Assembly (NCBI GenBank): GCA_016217545.1
Contig: JACRHT010000011.1
Span: forward strand, 238,103 to 302,102
Length of the DNA: 64,000 bases
From: Opitutia bacterium
GTDB taxonomy: Bacteria > Verrucomicrobiota > Verrucomicrobiia > Opitutales > Opitutaceae
Direction of reading: 5' to 3'
Shown here: positions 57,353-64,000 of the stretch, piece after piece
Position numbering within the stretch: the first letter of the stretch is position 1
How the letters are laid out: the number at the start of each line of letters is the position of its first letter
Translations under genes and position numbers: made by a program
The notes under the pieces: model-generated
The model's database searches: none
The model's input: only the letters and a program-made list of their open reading frames with translations
Told to the model about the DNA's origin: nothing

Positions 57353-58410
57353 AGCGCGAGATTGGCTTCGAAAATCCGGTCAATAAACCGGCCACCATCG
57401 CCTCCTTTGCGCCAGCGGAAAGCGCCACCGGGGTCGCGAACCAGTGAATTGCGGGCTTGGGCTTCCATGAAGGGCCGCGAATCCACCACCGAGAATCGCG
57501 AAAACAGCTTCTCCGCATCCAGGTAGTGCTTCGCACCGCCAACCAAGATGGGGTGGAGTAAGCGGCCGAGTTTCTGTTGGAGATCGGCAACCTGAAACAG
57601 CGCTTTTCGGCCCTCCTCCAAGGTCGCAAGCCCGGTCTGAAACTCCAGCGTGACGACGTTCGAGTCGGGATGCAGGGAGAGCAACTCGCACCAGAAATCC
57701 CAGTTCTGGGGAGTGATCGCATTCAGGTGCAGCGACACCTTGATACCGGCGGCAGACAGCCGCTCCGCCGTCAGCAGAATGCGTTTGAGGTTACGCAGAA
57801 TCTGAAACCCGGTGACGTCGGTGAAAAACGAAAAATTCGGCGTGGTAATCCCGCAAACGCCGAGACGAGCGAGCTGCGCTGCAAGATCAGCTTTGCGGTG
57901 CTGCGCCCAGAAAACTTCCAAGTGCCGATCAATCGCGACACCCGACAGCAGGATCTTGGTATCGGGGTGAAGGCGATACTTGGCGCGTAGTTCTGCCCCG
58001 TCTCGAAAGCGGCAGACGTAACGCCCTTTGGCATCCCGCCCGAAGATCCTCCACAGATGCAAGGCGACGATCTCGGTCTTGAGCAGGTCGCGACGCGAAT
58101 ATGGATGCTGCAAAATGGGGATGTAGCGCGGGAGGTCCGCAGATTTCACCGGGTTCAGACCGGCGATGGTGAAGTCCAGCAATCCGCCGACGTCCTCCCA
58201 TTTCGCCCAGAAGGCGTCCGCATCGACGGGGTTCATACTGTTCGGATTAACCGGGTGCTCGCCGTTCGCGAAGTTGGCGCAACCGATTTCCCTGATGATC
58301 TCCAGCGAATGCCCACCGCACCGGGGAAACACAAAGCACGACGCACAGCTGGTCGGTGCGAGGCCGGGGACCGGTGGCGGAAGCAGCGGAACTGGAGATG
58401 GTGATTTCAC
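57226..58410 (-). CDS. Cys-cluster TIM-barrel-like protein (DUF4417-like)
   Basis: 394-aa protein starting at GTG 58410, whose G is shared with the TAG stop of the previous gene. N-terminus holds CASCFVFPRCGGH, a C-x2-C-x5-C motif like those binding Fe-S or zinc in SPASM/radical-SAM-linked proteins. The central region (KADLAAQLARLGVCGITTPNF, then SLHLNAITPQNWDFW and NVVTLEFQTGL) resembles DUF4417-type barrels of phages and mobile elements. Last gene of the four-gene operon with the GHKL ATPase. No activity can be stated. The 3' end overlaps the convergent gene by 127 bp. Confidence 0.65.
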   Translation of the reverse strand: MKSPSPVPLLPPPVPGLAPTSCASCFVFPRCGGHSLEIIREIGCANFANGEHPVNPNSMNPVDADAFWAKWEDVGGLLDFTIAGLNPVKSADLPRYIPILQHPYSRRDLLKTEIVALHLWRIFGRDAKGRYVCRFRDGAELRAKYRLHPDTKILLSGVAIDRHLEVFWAQHRKADLAAQLARLGVCGITTPNFSFFTDVTGFQILRNLKRILLTAERLSAAGIKVSLHLNAITPQNWDFWCELLSLHPDSNVVTLEFQTGLATLEEGRKALFQVADLQQKLGRLLHPILVGGAKHYLDAEKLFSRFSVVDSRPFMEAQARNSLVRDPGGAFRWRKGGDGGRFIDRIFEANLALYPEKLKVSPVDTPEQALDSDQMDLFDVTPYFTAQPVACRVS

Positions 58411-58778
58411 TACATCAATTCCACCATGAACGTGCCCATGAAGGAGGCGTCATCGATGACACGGGCCTTCAGCGCGCGCCCCTCGCTCTTGGTGATGTGG
58501 GTCTTCTCGCGGAGGACCGCGCTGCCGGCCGCGACGACGATGCCGATGGATCGGGCGCCAAGGAACACCTCGATGCATTCGCGCTTCATATCGATGAGCC
58601 GCACCTTGGTGCCGGCCCGCAACTCCACGTCCTTGGCCGTGAGTTCGCATTCGAAGGCCTGGCCTCCTTCGATCTGCTTCGTGCCAAGCACCGACTCGGC
58701 TTCGAGTTCTTCGGTCCTGGCCTGGTCCATTTGTTCAGAATAACCTTTTGCGCGGCGGCTTTTTTCTCCGACTCCCAT
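58410..58778 (-). CDS. small beta-rich protein of unknown function
   Basis: 122 aa from ATG 58778 (a longer reading frame to 58820 would overlap the upstream gene). N-terminal 30 residues are charged and helical; the rest alternates strands (ECELTAKDVELRAGTKVRLIDM, IEVFLGARSIGIVVAAGSAVL). Not recognised. It lies 8 nt after the STAS-like gene and its stop overlaps the next start by 1 nt, so it is embedded in the operon. Confidence 0.55.
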   Translation of the reverse strand: MGVGEKSRRAKGYSEQMDQARTEELEAESVLGTKQIEGGQAFECELTAKDVELRAGTKVRLIDMKRECIEVFLGARSIGIVVAAGSAVLREKTHITKSEGRALKARVIDDASFMGTFMVELM

Positions 58779-58786
58779 GGTGATAG

Positions 58787-59353
58787 TTAGTTTAGGTTGT
58801 AAGCGGGACGGTAAATCCACTGGCGTCCGGCACGTTGGCGGTGTGCGAGACGAAGTTCAAAAAGTCGCACGAGGCGATTGTTCCAGGTCGACTGGCCCGA
58901 AGCCATAGAAGCGTGGCGTTCATGCAGCTCAGCGGCGGTCGCCGGGCCGCGCTCGGTCAGCTCGCGGTAGGTTTCAGCAGCCGACGATTCCAGCCGCCCA
59001 AGAAGCGCTGTGGGCTCAAAGCGACCATCGCGCAAAGCGACCTCCTGAATAGCGCGGTCGACCCCGGAAAGAAACGACTCGAGTTCAAAGCGCAGGTCCG
59101 GAGACCCGATATTGGTGATGAAGGGGTAGATCTCAGGCTGCCCGAGGGCAGCCGGCTCGAATACAGCAATGACCTGCTTCAGGTAGCTCGCGGTGATCGA
59201 CTCGACACCCTCAACGTCGAGGACCAGCTGAACGGTCGATTGACCCGCCTCCAGCGCTCGCTCACGGAGCATGGTTGCGTGGCTGGCGCCGATTTCAGCA
59301 CCGGCGAGAATGGAACTCGCGGGAGGGAGCTGGACTAAGGGAATCTGAATCAC
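58787..59353 (-). CDS. STAS-like domain plus winged-helix protein
   Basis: 188 aa starting at GTG 59353. Residues 1-110 look like a STAS-type domain (VQLVLDVEGVESITASYLKQVI, as in DUF4325/anti-sigma-factor antagonists that pair with GHKL kinases). The C-terminus (about 115-188, ETYRELTERGPATAAELHER...LVRLFELRLAHRQRAGRQW) resembles a winged helix. Pairing with the upstream GHKL ATPase suggests a phosphorylation or ATP-binding switch controlling DNA or protein partners. Confidence 0.65.
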   Translation of the reverse strand: MIQIPLVQLPPASSILAGAEIGASHATMLRERALEAGQSTVQLVLDVEGVESITASYLKQVIAVFEPAALGQPEIYPFITNIGSPDLRFELESFLSGVDRAIQEVALRDGRFEPTALLGRLESSAAETYRELTERGPATAAELHERHASMASGQSTWNNRLVRLFELRLAHRQRAGRQWIYRPAYNLN

Positions 59354-59367
59354 GACTCCCTTTTATT

Positions 59368-59385
59368 TTCATTCCTGAGAATGAA
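59368..59385. other. short hairpin between the GHKL and STAS-like genes
   Basis: TTCATTC/GAATGAA (7 bp, loop CTGA) in the 42-bp gap. No T-run on the minus strand strong enough to call a terminator; it may damp expression between the two genes. Confidence 0.35.
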
Positions 59386-59395
59386 TCAAGCTATT

Positions 59396-60232
59396 TTAGC
59401 TAACCTCTTCCTCTACCGGCTCGCCAGCCCTTCGAAAGAGGTAGGTCACCTGTGCCCCTGGCACGGGATGAGATTCAACCTCTCGCCGCTTCCAGTGAGT
59501 ATGCTCGTTCTTCAGAACAAATGCGGATGGACCTGAACGAAGAACCAGCAATCCGTTCAAATCTAAAAGGCTATTGAACAGTTGTTTAAACCCTCCGCCT
59601 GATGGCTGATCTGCCCGCGAGGTCGCCTGTTTCGACACGACGGCATCGAGTGCCGCATTCTCGCTCGAAAGGTGCTTCCAAATGTCCCGTTGCTGAAGAC
59701 TCGCTCGAAATCCACGCCCGCTATCCACAACCGAAAAAGTCAGTCCAGACGGCGTGACGTGGTAGCCAACCAGAGCAGCGCAAGGCACCACCCCATCTCG
59801 ATAACCATGGACCACATTGTCTGCCATCTCCCGCATGACGCTCGCCAAGGCAAGGATCGCGCGGCTCTGCTTCCCGCCGGACGCGGTGCGCCGGAAGCGG
59901 TCACAGAAGAAAATCCACTGGTTGGATTTCAGATCATCCCGTGAGCGCACGTTAAATACATCCAAGGGAGTCGTCTTAAAGTCATCGGTTGCCAGTGTCA
60001 GATGCCCGTTACCCATCAGACTACCAATGGCAGTGATCATCGGGTGCCCCACCGATTCAACGACAGCGGTGGCCTCAGCGTCCTCGCGACTGGTCGCGAG
60101 GTGATGGTTCATCCCCAGATAGAGAAGTGATCCCAATGAAACCGCGTGCCCTCCGGCACCGTTGGAAGGCAGTCGCCGACGCTGTCCGATAGCTCGCTGC
60201 AGATCGGGAATAGTTGCTGTAGTGATGAACAT
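59396..60232 (-). CDS. GHKL (HATPase)-domain protein
   Basis: 278-aa protein starting at ATG 60232. Bergerat ATP-binding motifs in the C-terminal half: N-box VMREMADNVVHGYRDG, G1 SVVDSGRGF, G2 SGGGFKQLFNSL. The N-terminal 120 residues are unrecognised and replace any HisKA or sensor region, so it is not a classic kinase. First gene of the four-gene operon. A role as ATP-dependent switch acting on the STAS-like partner is inferred. Confidence 0.75.
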   Translation of the reverse strand: MFITTATIPDLQRAIGQRRRLPSNGAGGHAVSLGSLLYLGMNHHLATSREDAEATAVVESVGHPMITAIGSLMGNGHLTLATDDFKTTPLDVFNVRSRDDLKSNQWIFFCDRFRRTASGGKQSRAILALASVMREMADNVVHGYRDGVVPCAALVGYHVTPSGLTFSVVDSGRGFRASLQQRDIWKHLSSENAALDAVVSKQATSRADQPSGGGFKQLFNSLLDLNGLLVLRSGPSAFVLKNEHTHWKRREVESHPVPGAQVTYLFRRAGEPVEEEVS

Positions 60233-60352
60233 CAGGCCGGCCCGCTAACAAGCTACCTATCGCTTCCAATGACTGGAAAGCATATTCAGCCAACCGTTGA
60301 GGTTACATCCCTCGCATTCCGAGACCTAGCATAAATAGAGTAGCCACACCCC

Positions 60353-60455
60353 GACTGCCCGGAACAGCCGCTCTCCGTTCTGCCCGTCAAGCTGGACCGC
60401 AGCGCAGCGAGGAGGAGCTTGACGGGCATAGACACAATCGCGGCCCCGGGCAGTC
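60353..60455. repeat. nested inverted repeats upstream of the IS110 region
   Basis: An outer 10-bp repeat GACTGCCCGG/CCGGGCAGTC (60353-60362, 60446-60455) encloses a 12-bp perfect stem GCCCGTCAAGCT/AGCTTGACGGGC (60382-60393, 60416-60427). It could fold into a two-stem cruciform or RNA. IS110/IS1111 elements often target palindromes, so it may be the ancestral insertion site. The remainder of 60233-60519 holds no gene. Confidence 0.65.
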
Positions 60456-60519
60456 CTCCTTTGTCACGGCATCCATCTTTCTGCAACGCAGGTGGTGTCC
60501 ATGGATCAAGAACTAGCGT

Positions 60520-60744
60520 CTACCGAAAACACGGTAGACGAATGTCGTTGGACCGACATGGGCGTCCGCTCACTTTTCACCTCAGCAAGTGCCCGGGCGT
60601 GTAGCGGAAGACCGAGAGCAATCCAGGGCGGTAAGCCCGCGGGAGCAAGGGGTTCGAGCTATGCCAGAGGGCGCGAGCGAAAGCAGCATGAGATCGGCAA
60701 GGAAAAGGGCGTAGCCGCCCGTGCAGACTAATGATCCATGCTGC
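60520..60744 (+). ncRNA. IS110-type bridge RNA-like copy A (orphan)
   Basis: Structured region without its own recombinase. Hairpins: CTACCG-CGGTAG (60520-60537); ATGTCG-CGACAT with loop TTGGAC (60542-60559); GGGC-GCCC with loop GGTAA (60626-60638); a long stem GCAGCATG + GATC / GATC + CATGCTGC (60683-60744) enclosing GGGCG-CGCCC (60707-60720). Every stem has a counterpart in copy B about 330 bp downstream, with compensatory base changes. Internal loops differ, as expected of guides. Confidence 0.65.
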
Positions 60745-60850
60745 CCACTTTTACGCTGCGGAACGAGATCAGTCACCGTTCATCACGGCCCGCGTCCTGC
60801 CCCATCACCAGCCAGAGCGGCCCTCTCTTCCGCAAGGCAAGAGAGCGCTC

Positions 60851-61079
60851 CTACCGAATATACGGTAGTCCGACGCACTTGGACGGGTTGCGTCGTCCCG
60901 CCAATGAAAGGTCAGCGTGCGCTAGCGGTGGCGGCCTGAGACCGGCAGCAATCCGGGGCTTCAAGCCCGCAGGAGCAAGGGGTCCTGACCACTTCCGCAG
61001 TGCGCAAGCGACCAGCAGCACGAGATCGACAAGGTATTCGGGAGATTCACCTCCCGCGCGAGCAGGTGATCCGTGCTGC
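60851..61079 (+). ncRNA. IS110 bridge RNA-like copy B
   Basis: Directly upstream of the recombinase start. Hairpins: CTACCG-CGGTAG (60851-60868); CGACGCA-TGCGTCG (60871-60895); GGGC-GCCC with loop TTCAA (60956-60968); long stem GCAGCACG + GATC / GATC + CGTGCTGC (61015-61079) enclosing CGGGAG-CTCCCG (61039-61056). The internal-loop strands 61028-61038 and 61057-61067 are candidate guide segments. In the IS110 group, bridge RNAs lie 5' of the recombinase (established for IS621), matching this position. Confidence 0.72.
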
Positions 61080-61087
61080 CCATCTCT

Positions 61088-62071
61088 ATGAAACGCAAAA
61101 ACACGAACACAAAGCCGACGACCTTCGTCGGCGTGGACATCGGGAAAAAGTGGTTGGATGTTTCGGCCAGCCGGACCTCGTTCCGCACCTCCAACACGGT
61201 TTCCGGCCATAGGAAGCTGGTTGAACTCAGCGCCAAGCGGGGCCGCCGGCCACACTTCATTTGTGAACCTGGAAGCTACGGGCGAAAGCTCGTGAGATTT
61301 CTGCGGGCCCAGAAATTTGCCTACAGCATCGTCTCAGCTTACCAGGTGCGGCAATTTGCGAAGGCCCGCGGACGGGAGGCGAAGACCGACAAGATCGATG
61401 CCGCGATGCTATCGCTGTTCGGGAAAACCTTCCGCCCGGAACCGACGGTGCAGATCGATCCCAAGTTGGAGAGCCTCCGTCGACTGATCCGGCGAAGACA
61501 GCAGATCATCGAGGCGACCAAGGTGCAGAAGCATCACTTGGAAACAATGGAGGGCCCGGCGTTGATCCGAAGGGCCAATCGTCTCGTGCGGACGTTGGAA
61601 ATCGAGGGACGGGAACTTGAGGCCGTGGCAGTCAAACACGTGAAGCGAACGCCGAAACTCCGAAAGCGATTCCTTGCGCTAACTCAGGTCGACGGGGTCG
61701 GAACCATCAGCGCGCTCCAGTTGATGAGCGAGGTTCCCGAGCTTGGTCATGTGAGCCGGCGTGAAATCGCCGCGCTGGTAGGCCTGGCTCCGATCAACCA
61801 CGACTCCGGGATCAAGACCGGTCGCCGGTCCATCCGGGGCGGTCGGATACTCGCCCGGGCAGCGCTCTACATGGCCGCCTTCCATGCTTCCCGAATAAAC
61901 CCGGTCCTGGCTCCGTTCTTCCAGCGCCTTCGCGCCCGCGGTAAGCCGTATCGCGTCGTGCTGGTCGCGGTGATGCGGAAACTGCTCGTGCACCTGAACG
62001 CGGTGGTGGCGGCACAAGACCGCGCGGGGCCGCTGCCCCTCGAAAAAACAGGCCAGAACCAGCTCGCCTAA
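61088..62071 (+). CDS. IS110-family DEDD recombinase/transposase
   Basis: 327 aa from ATG 61088. RuvC-like DEDD residues: Asp17 in VGVDIGKKWLDV, Glu60 in FICEPGSYGRKL, Asp101 and Asp104 in KTDKIDAAML. The C-terminal Tnp_20 domain has DGVGTISALQLMSEVPELG and APINHDSGIKTGRRS, giving a catalytic Ser240 candidate equal in position to IS621 Ser241. Length is typical; all catalytic residues are present, so it may be active. It follows a bridge-RNA-like region and ends 3 nt from the stop of the convergent gene. Confidence 0.95.
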   Translation: MKRKNTNTKPTTFVGVDIGKKWLDVSASRTSFRTSNTVSGHRKLVELSAKRGRRPHFICEPGSYGRKLVRFLRAQKFAYSIVSAYQVRQFAKARGREAKTDKIDAAMLSLFGKTFRPEPTVQIDPKLESLRRLIRRRQQIIEATKVQKHHLETMEGPALIRRANRLVRTLEIEGRELEAVAVKHVKRTPKLRKRFLALTQVDGVGTISALQLMSEVPELGHVSRREIAALVGLAPINHDSGIKTGRRSIRGGRILARAALYMAAFHASRINPVLAPFFQRLRARGKPYRVVLVAVMRKLLVHLNAVVAAQDRAGPLPLEKTGQNQLA

Positions 62072-62074
62072 TCC

Positions 62075-62806
62075 CTACAGGGCCCGCGGTAGCCGTTTCT
62101 CCAGAAACGCGGCCAGCTTCGGCAACTTCTGATCTCCGAGGCCGGCGAACAACCCTGCCGGATCGATCTTCAAGTTCTCCAGCACCTTCTTGGCCTTGGC
62201 GGTGGTGACCACCCCCAGCAAGCGCTCAAGGTAGTCGATCAATTGGCGCTCCGGCATTCCACCCGCAACGGCAGCTCGCTGCAAATCCCGCAAGTAGGCC
62301 GGCAGTAGCTGCGCGAGAATCAACACATGCCGGGCATCCTGACGGCCGGACTGCGCAAGGTCCGCGACGTTGGCGATCTTCGCCTGGAAAAGCGCGATCG
62401 GGCTGGGCACCTGCACCTGCACGTTGCCCAACGCGACCGTGTAGACCGGCACCCGCAGTTCCTCGTTGGAAACGCCATGCACGTAGCGCAGCACCTCGAT
62501 CAGGAGCGGCAACCCCTGGGAGTCCTTGGCGATCACCACCCCGACCTCATTGGTCGGGGGCTTGACCGGGAAGAACTGTGGCTTCGCGCCGGCAACTTGT
62601 CCCAGCGCCGTCAACGTTTCACGATCACCGAGCACGTCGACATCGCGGGACACGAACGGCGCCAGCTCCGCGGTATGCGAGTGGTAATACAACGCCCAGA
62701 GATTGACCGCCTGACCTCCGACCAAAAGCACTGGTTCCTTGGTCGCCAGCAATCCGGCGAAGTCCTCCGGCGGCCTCGGTTCGGCGTCAGACGGCAGCGG
62801 AGGCAT
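62075..62806 (-). CDS. nucleotidyltransferase-fold protein (AbiEii/DUF6036-like toxin candidate)
   Basis: 243 aa. GGQAVNLWA followed by FVSRDVDVLGD is the NTase-fold G-G...D-x-D signature. Elsewhere there is LIEVLRYVHGV and a helical C-terminus. Such proteins form the toxin half of type II/IV-like TA modules. The start overlaps the upstream gene (20 nt), typical of antitoxin-toxin order. Downstream, the IS110 recombinase ends 3 nt away on the opposite strand. Confidence 0.75.
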   Translation of the reverse strand: MPPLPSDAEPRPPEDFAGLLATKEPVLLVGGQAVNLWALYYHSHTAELAPFVSRDVDVLGDRETLTALGQVAGAKPQFFPVKPPTNEVGVVIAKDSQGLPLLIEVLRYVHGVSNEELRVPVYTVALGNVQVQVPSPIALFQAKIANVADLAQSGRQDARHVLILAQLLPAYLRDLQRAAVAGGMPERQLIDYLERLLGVVTTAKAKKVLENLKIDPAGLFAGLGDQKLPKLAAFLEKRLPRAL

Positions 62807-63182
62807 GGGCGGAGTGGAAACTGATCATCCGAACAGGACGGGACGCCGGCGCGACGGAATTGCGCTGCTGGATGGCTTGGGGACTGACGAGCGCCAGATC
62901 GAGCAGCACTTGATCGAATTCGCGTTGCGCACGCTTGAAGCGCGCCACCTGCGCGGGGGACTTGAAGCGAGCCGGCATCTTCGGTGCCTTGGTGAGCACC
63001 AACTCGAGCAGCCGCAGATCCGGTGCCGAGGCTTTTTCCCGCACCAACTGCCGGGCCGCACGGCGCAGCAAGGCCATGACGGTGGTATCTTCCCGACGCG
63101 CAATCTCCGTCAAAGCCGTCAACACGGCTTCGTGCTCGGCCAGGCTCTGGCGGCGCTTGGACTTGGAGAGTTGGTTGGGCAT
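62787..63182 (-). CDS. antitoxin-like partner of the NTase protein
   Basis: 131 aa from ATG 63182. Charged, helical (MPNQLSKSKRRQSLAEHE, LTEIARREDTTVMALLRRAARQLV), with a ribbon-helix-helix-like or HTH-like central helix pair and a disordered Ser/Ala-rich end. It overlaps the NTase start, so the two are translated together. Function is inferred from order and size only. Confidence 0.6.
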   Translation of the reverse strand: MPNQLSKSKRRQSLAEHEAVLTALTEIARREDTTVMALLRRAARQLVREKASAPDLRLLELVLTKAPKMPARFKSPAQVARFKRAQREFDQVLLDLALVSPQAIQQRNSVAPASRPVRMISFHSAHASAAV

Positions 63183-63276
63183 GGTAAAAGGTTGAATCAA
63201 CCTTAGCGCAAAACCGGCCCATGACAAGCTTGCTCTGTTTGTCTGCCAGTGCGGCACTGGCACGTTCGCCGGCAGA

Positions 63277-63513
63277 TTACCTCGGCAATTTCGGATGCAG
63301 TTTAGCCGTTTCCCGAACCAATCGGTCGGGTTCCACAGCCAAGCCTTCCGCCAGAAGAAAAAGCGTCGCCAGACTCGGCTGGCGCTTGGAACGCTCCAGC
63401 AGCGATATCGTGGTCGGATGCAGGCCGGAACGCTCCGCCAGCACCTCATGCGTGAGCCCGCGTTCCTTCCGAAAGCGCAGCAGCACGTGGGCGAATGCAT
63501 CCGTCGTATCCAA
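63277..63513 (-). CDS. XRE-family HTH regulator
   Basis: 78 aa starting at TTG 63513 (no ATG in frame). Helix-turn-helix: LRFRKERGLTHEVLAERSGLHPTTISLLERSKRQPSLATLFLLAEGL, a complete XRE/Cro fold of about 55 residues. Upstream of the antitoxin-like gene on the same strand; may regulate that module. Confidence 0.88.
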   Translation of the reverse strand: MDTTDAFAHVLLRFRKERGLTHEVLAERSGLHPTTISLLERSKRQPSLATLFLLAEGLAVEPDRLVRETAKLHPKLPR

Positions 63514-63697
63514 GGTTCCATCTTATTGCGTTCGTCAGCCGGAATACACAGACAGTAGTCAGGCTGACGGAGATTCATGCTGCGATCTGCGCGCCGTTTT
63601 CGCCCGGAAAGAGGGGTTAATACCCGCTGCGGCCTGGGTAGGTTCGCCATTTTCGAGTTGTGACTATTGTCAGGAGGTCATTTTCTTTGCTCATCGA

Positions 63698-63919
63698 ATG
63701 CCGGAATCGTCCCGCCTCGCCGCTGCTCCAAATTTCGCTGCCGCACATTTGCCGCCCAACCCTACCGCGGTGCTGTGCGTGGATGACGACCAGTGCATCG
63801 TCAGCACCCTCGTTCACATCATGAGGAGCATGGGACTACAGGCGGAAGGGGCCTCCGATTGGTCAACGACGATCTGTTTTCGACATCAGCGACAATCAGA
63901 TTTCGACATTGTCGTTTGA
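63698..63919 (+). pseudogene. truncated response-regulator receiver domain
   Basis: A good ribosome-binding site (AGGAGGT at 63672-63678) precedes an ATG at 63698. The 73-aa product has the first strand and acidic residues of a receiver domain (AVLCVDDDQCIVSTLVHIMRSMG) but stops at FDIVV, just before the phosphoacceptor Asp. A 19-nt palindrome (63922-63940) follows immediately. The domain lacks its active site, so it is probably a truncated gene. Confidence 0.6.
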
Positions 63920-63921
63920 TT

Positions 63922-63940
63922 GACGCCGCAGTGCGGCGTC
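63922..63940. repeat. 19-bp palindrome at the end of the truncated receiver gene
   Basis: GACGCCGCA and TGCGGCGTC around a central G. It sits directly after the premature stop and may have caused the truncation, or be part of an IS/REP end. The rest of the window (to 64000) shows no gene. Confidence 0.6.
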
Positions 63941-64000
63941 GGGGATGGAGGTGTGGAGGCAAGGGGCCAGCGCCACACGTAAGTGAGGCGCGGTTGGGCC

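Larger units (their letters stand above)
60846..62071 (+). mobile_element. IS110-family insertion sequence with upstream bridge-RNA region
   Basis: Approximate extent: non-coding left region carrying bridge-RNA-like copy B, then the DEDD recombinase ending at 62071. As is typical of IS110, no terminal inverted repeats were found by eye. The exact ends and core dinucleotide cannot be set without a target comparison. The right end must be very short or overlap the 3' end of the next gene, whose stop is 3 nt beyond the recombinase stop. A second RNA copy (A) upstream suggests two IS110 insertions or a tandem duplication with loss of one recombinase. Confidence 0.7.

Noticed and set aside
55000..64000. 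attL/attR direct repeats bounding an integrated island
   Set aside because: No tRNA or matching repeats were found at either side; the right end may be beyond the window.

Overview
GC-rich chromosomal DNA that most resembles an Opitutaceae-type verrucomicrobiote. This rests on family resemblance, not on any rRNA: a large TonB-dependent receptor flanked by paired LacI regulators and secreted glycan hydrolases, secreted S9, amidase and MsrA enzymes, and palindromic intergenic repeats such as GTAGCGCAGGCGTC and CACGAAG tracts. Nearly all genes are intact and tightly packed on both strands.

Layout. 1-1757: LytS/LytTR two-component pair, cut by the left edge. 1773-7472: nicotinamide riboside kinase plus PnuC, Hsp33, a DUF5694-type protein, a PD-(D/E)XK-like nuclease and a secreted S9 peptidase. 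7547-10706: glycosyltransferase, secreted MsrA, VOC protein and a membrane protein. 10772-13014: two PLP enzymes likely acting on hydroxy amino acids. 13015-13641: a structured, terminator-bearing intergenic stretch and an orphan integrase-type N-terminal domain. 13733-22400: oligogalacturonide lyase-like protein, MFS transporter, GNAT, tRNA-Leu(UAG), amidase, phosphatidylserine decarboxylase, YchJ, DUF4260, a ClC channel remnant and a YqhD-type reductase. 22397-24793: hybrid sensor kinase. 24846-32347: a polysaccharide-utilization locus with GH53 galactanase, GH16 glucanase, TonB receptor and two paralogous LacI regulators. 32395-39233: ClpB and a near-complete vitamin B5/CoA cluster (panB-panC-coaBC-coaX-panD). 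39554-46753: DHODH-like protein, HflX, a two-subunit molybdenum hydroxylase, a hydrolase and an ElyC-like protein. 46799-54223: EnvZ/OmpR-type pair, an outer-membrane barrel and an RND efflux adaptor/pump.

About 54,300 to the right end looks like an accessory island of lower GC. It holds a decayed GIY-YIG nuclease, a PIN-domain protein, a Dam-like methylase with a cysteine-peptidase-like partner, and a four-gene minus-strand operon (GHKL ATPase, STAS-like/winged-helix protein, small protein, Cys-cluster TIM-barrel-like protein). It also holds an IS110 element, a nucleotidyltransferase toxin/antitoxin-like pair, an HTH regulator and a truncated receiver domain.

The strongest unusual signals are two. 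First, two tandem paralogous structured RNAs, about 330 bp apart, lie immediately upstream of the IS110 recombinase. They share four hairpins whose stems covary, as expected for IS110 bridge RNAs, but only one recombinase is present. Second, the four-gene GHKL/STAS operon is a good candidate for an undescribed signalling or defence module. Several families of nested palindromic repeats, one inside the nadR-like coding sequence and one supplying the panD stop codon, are also notable.
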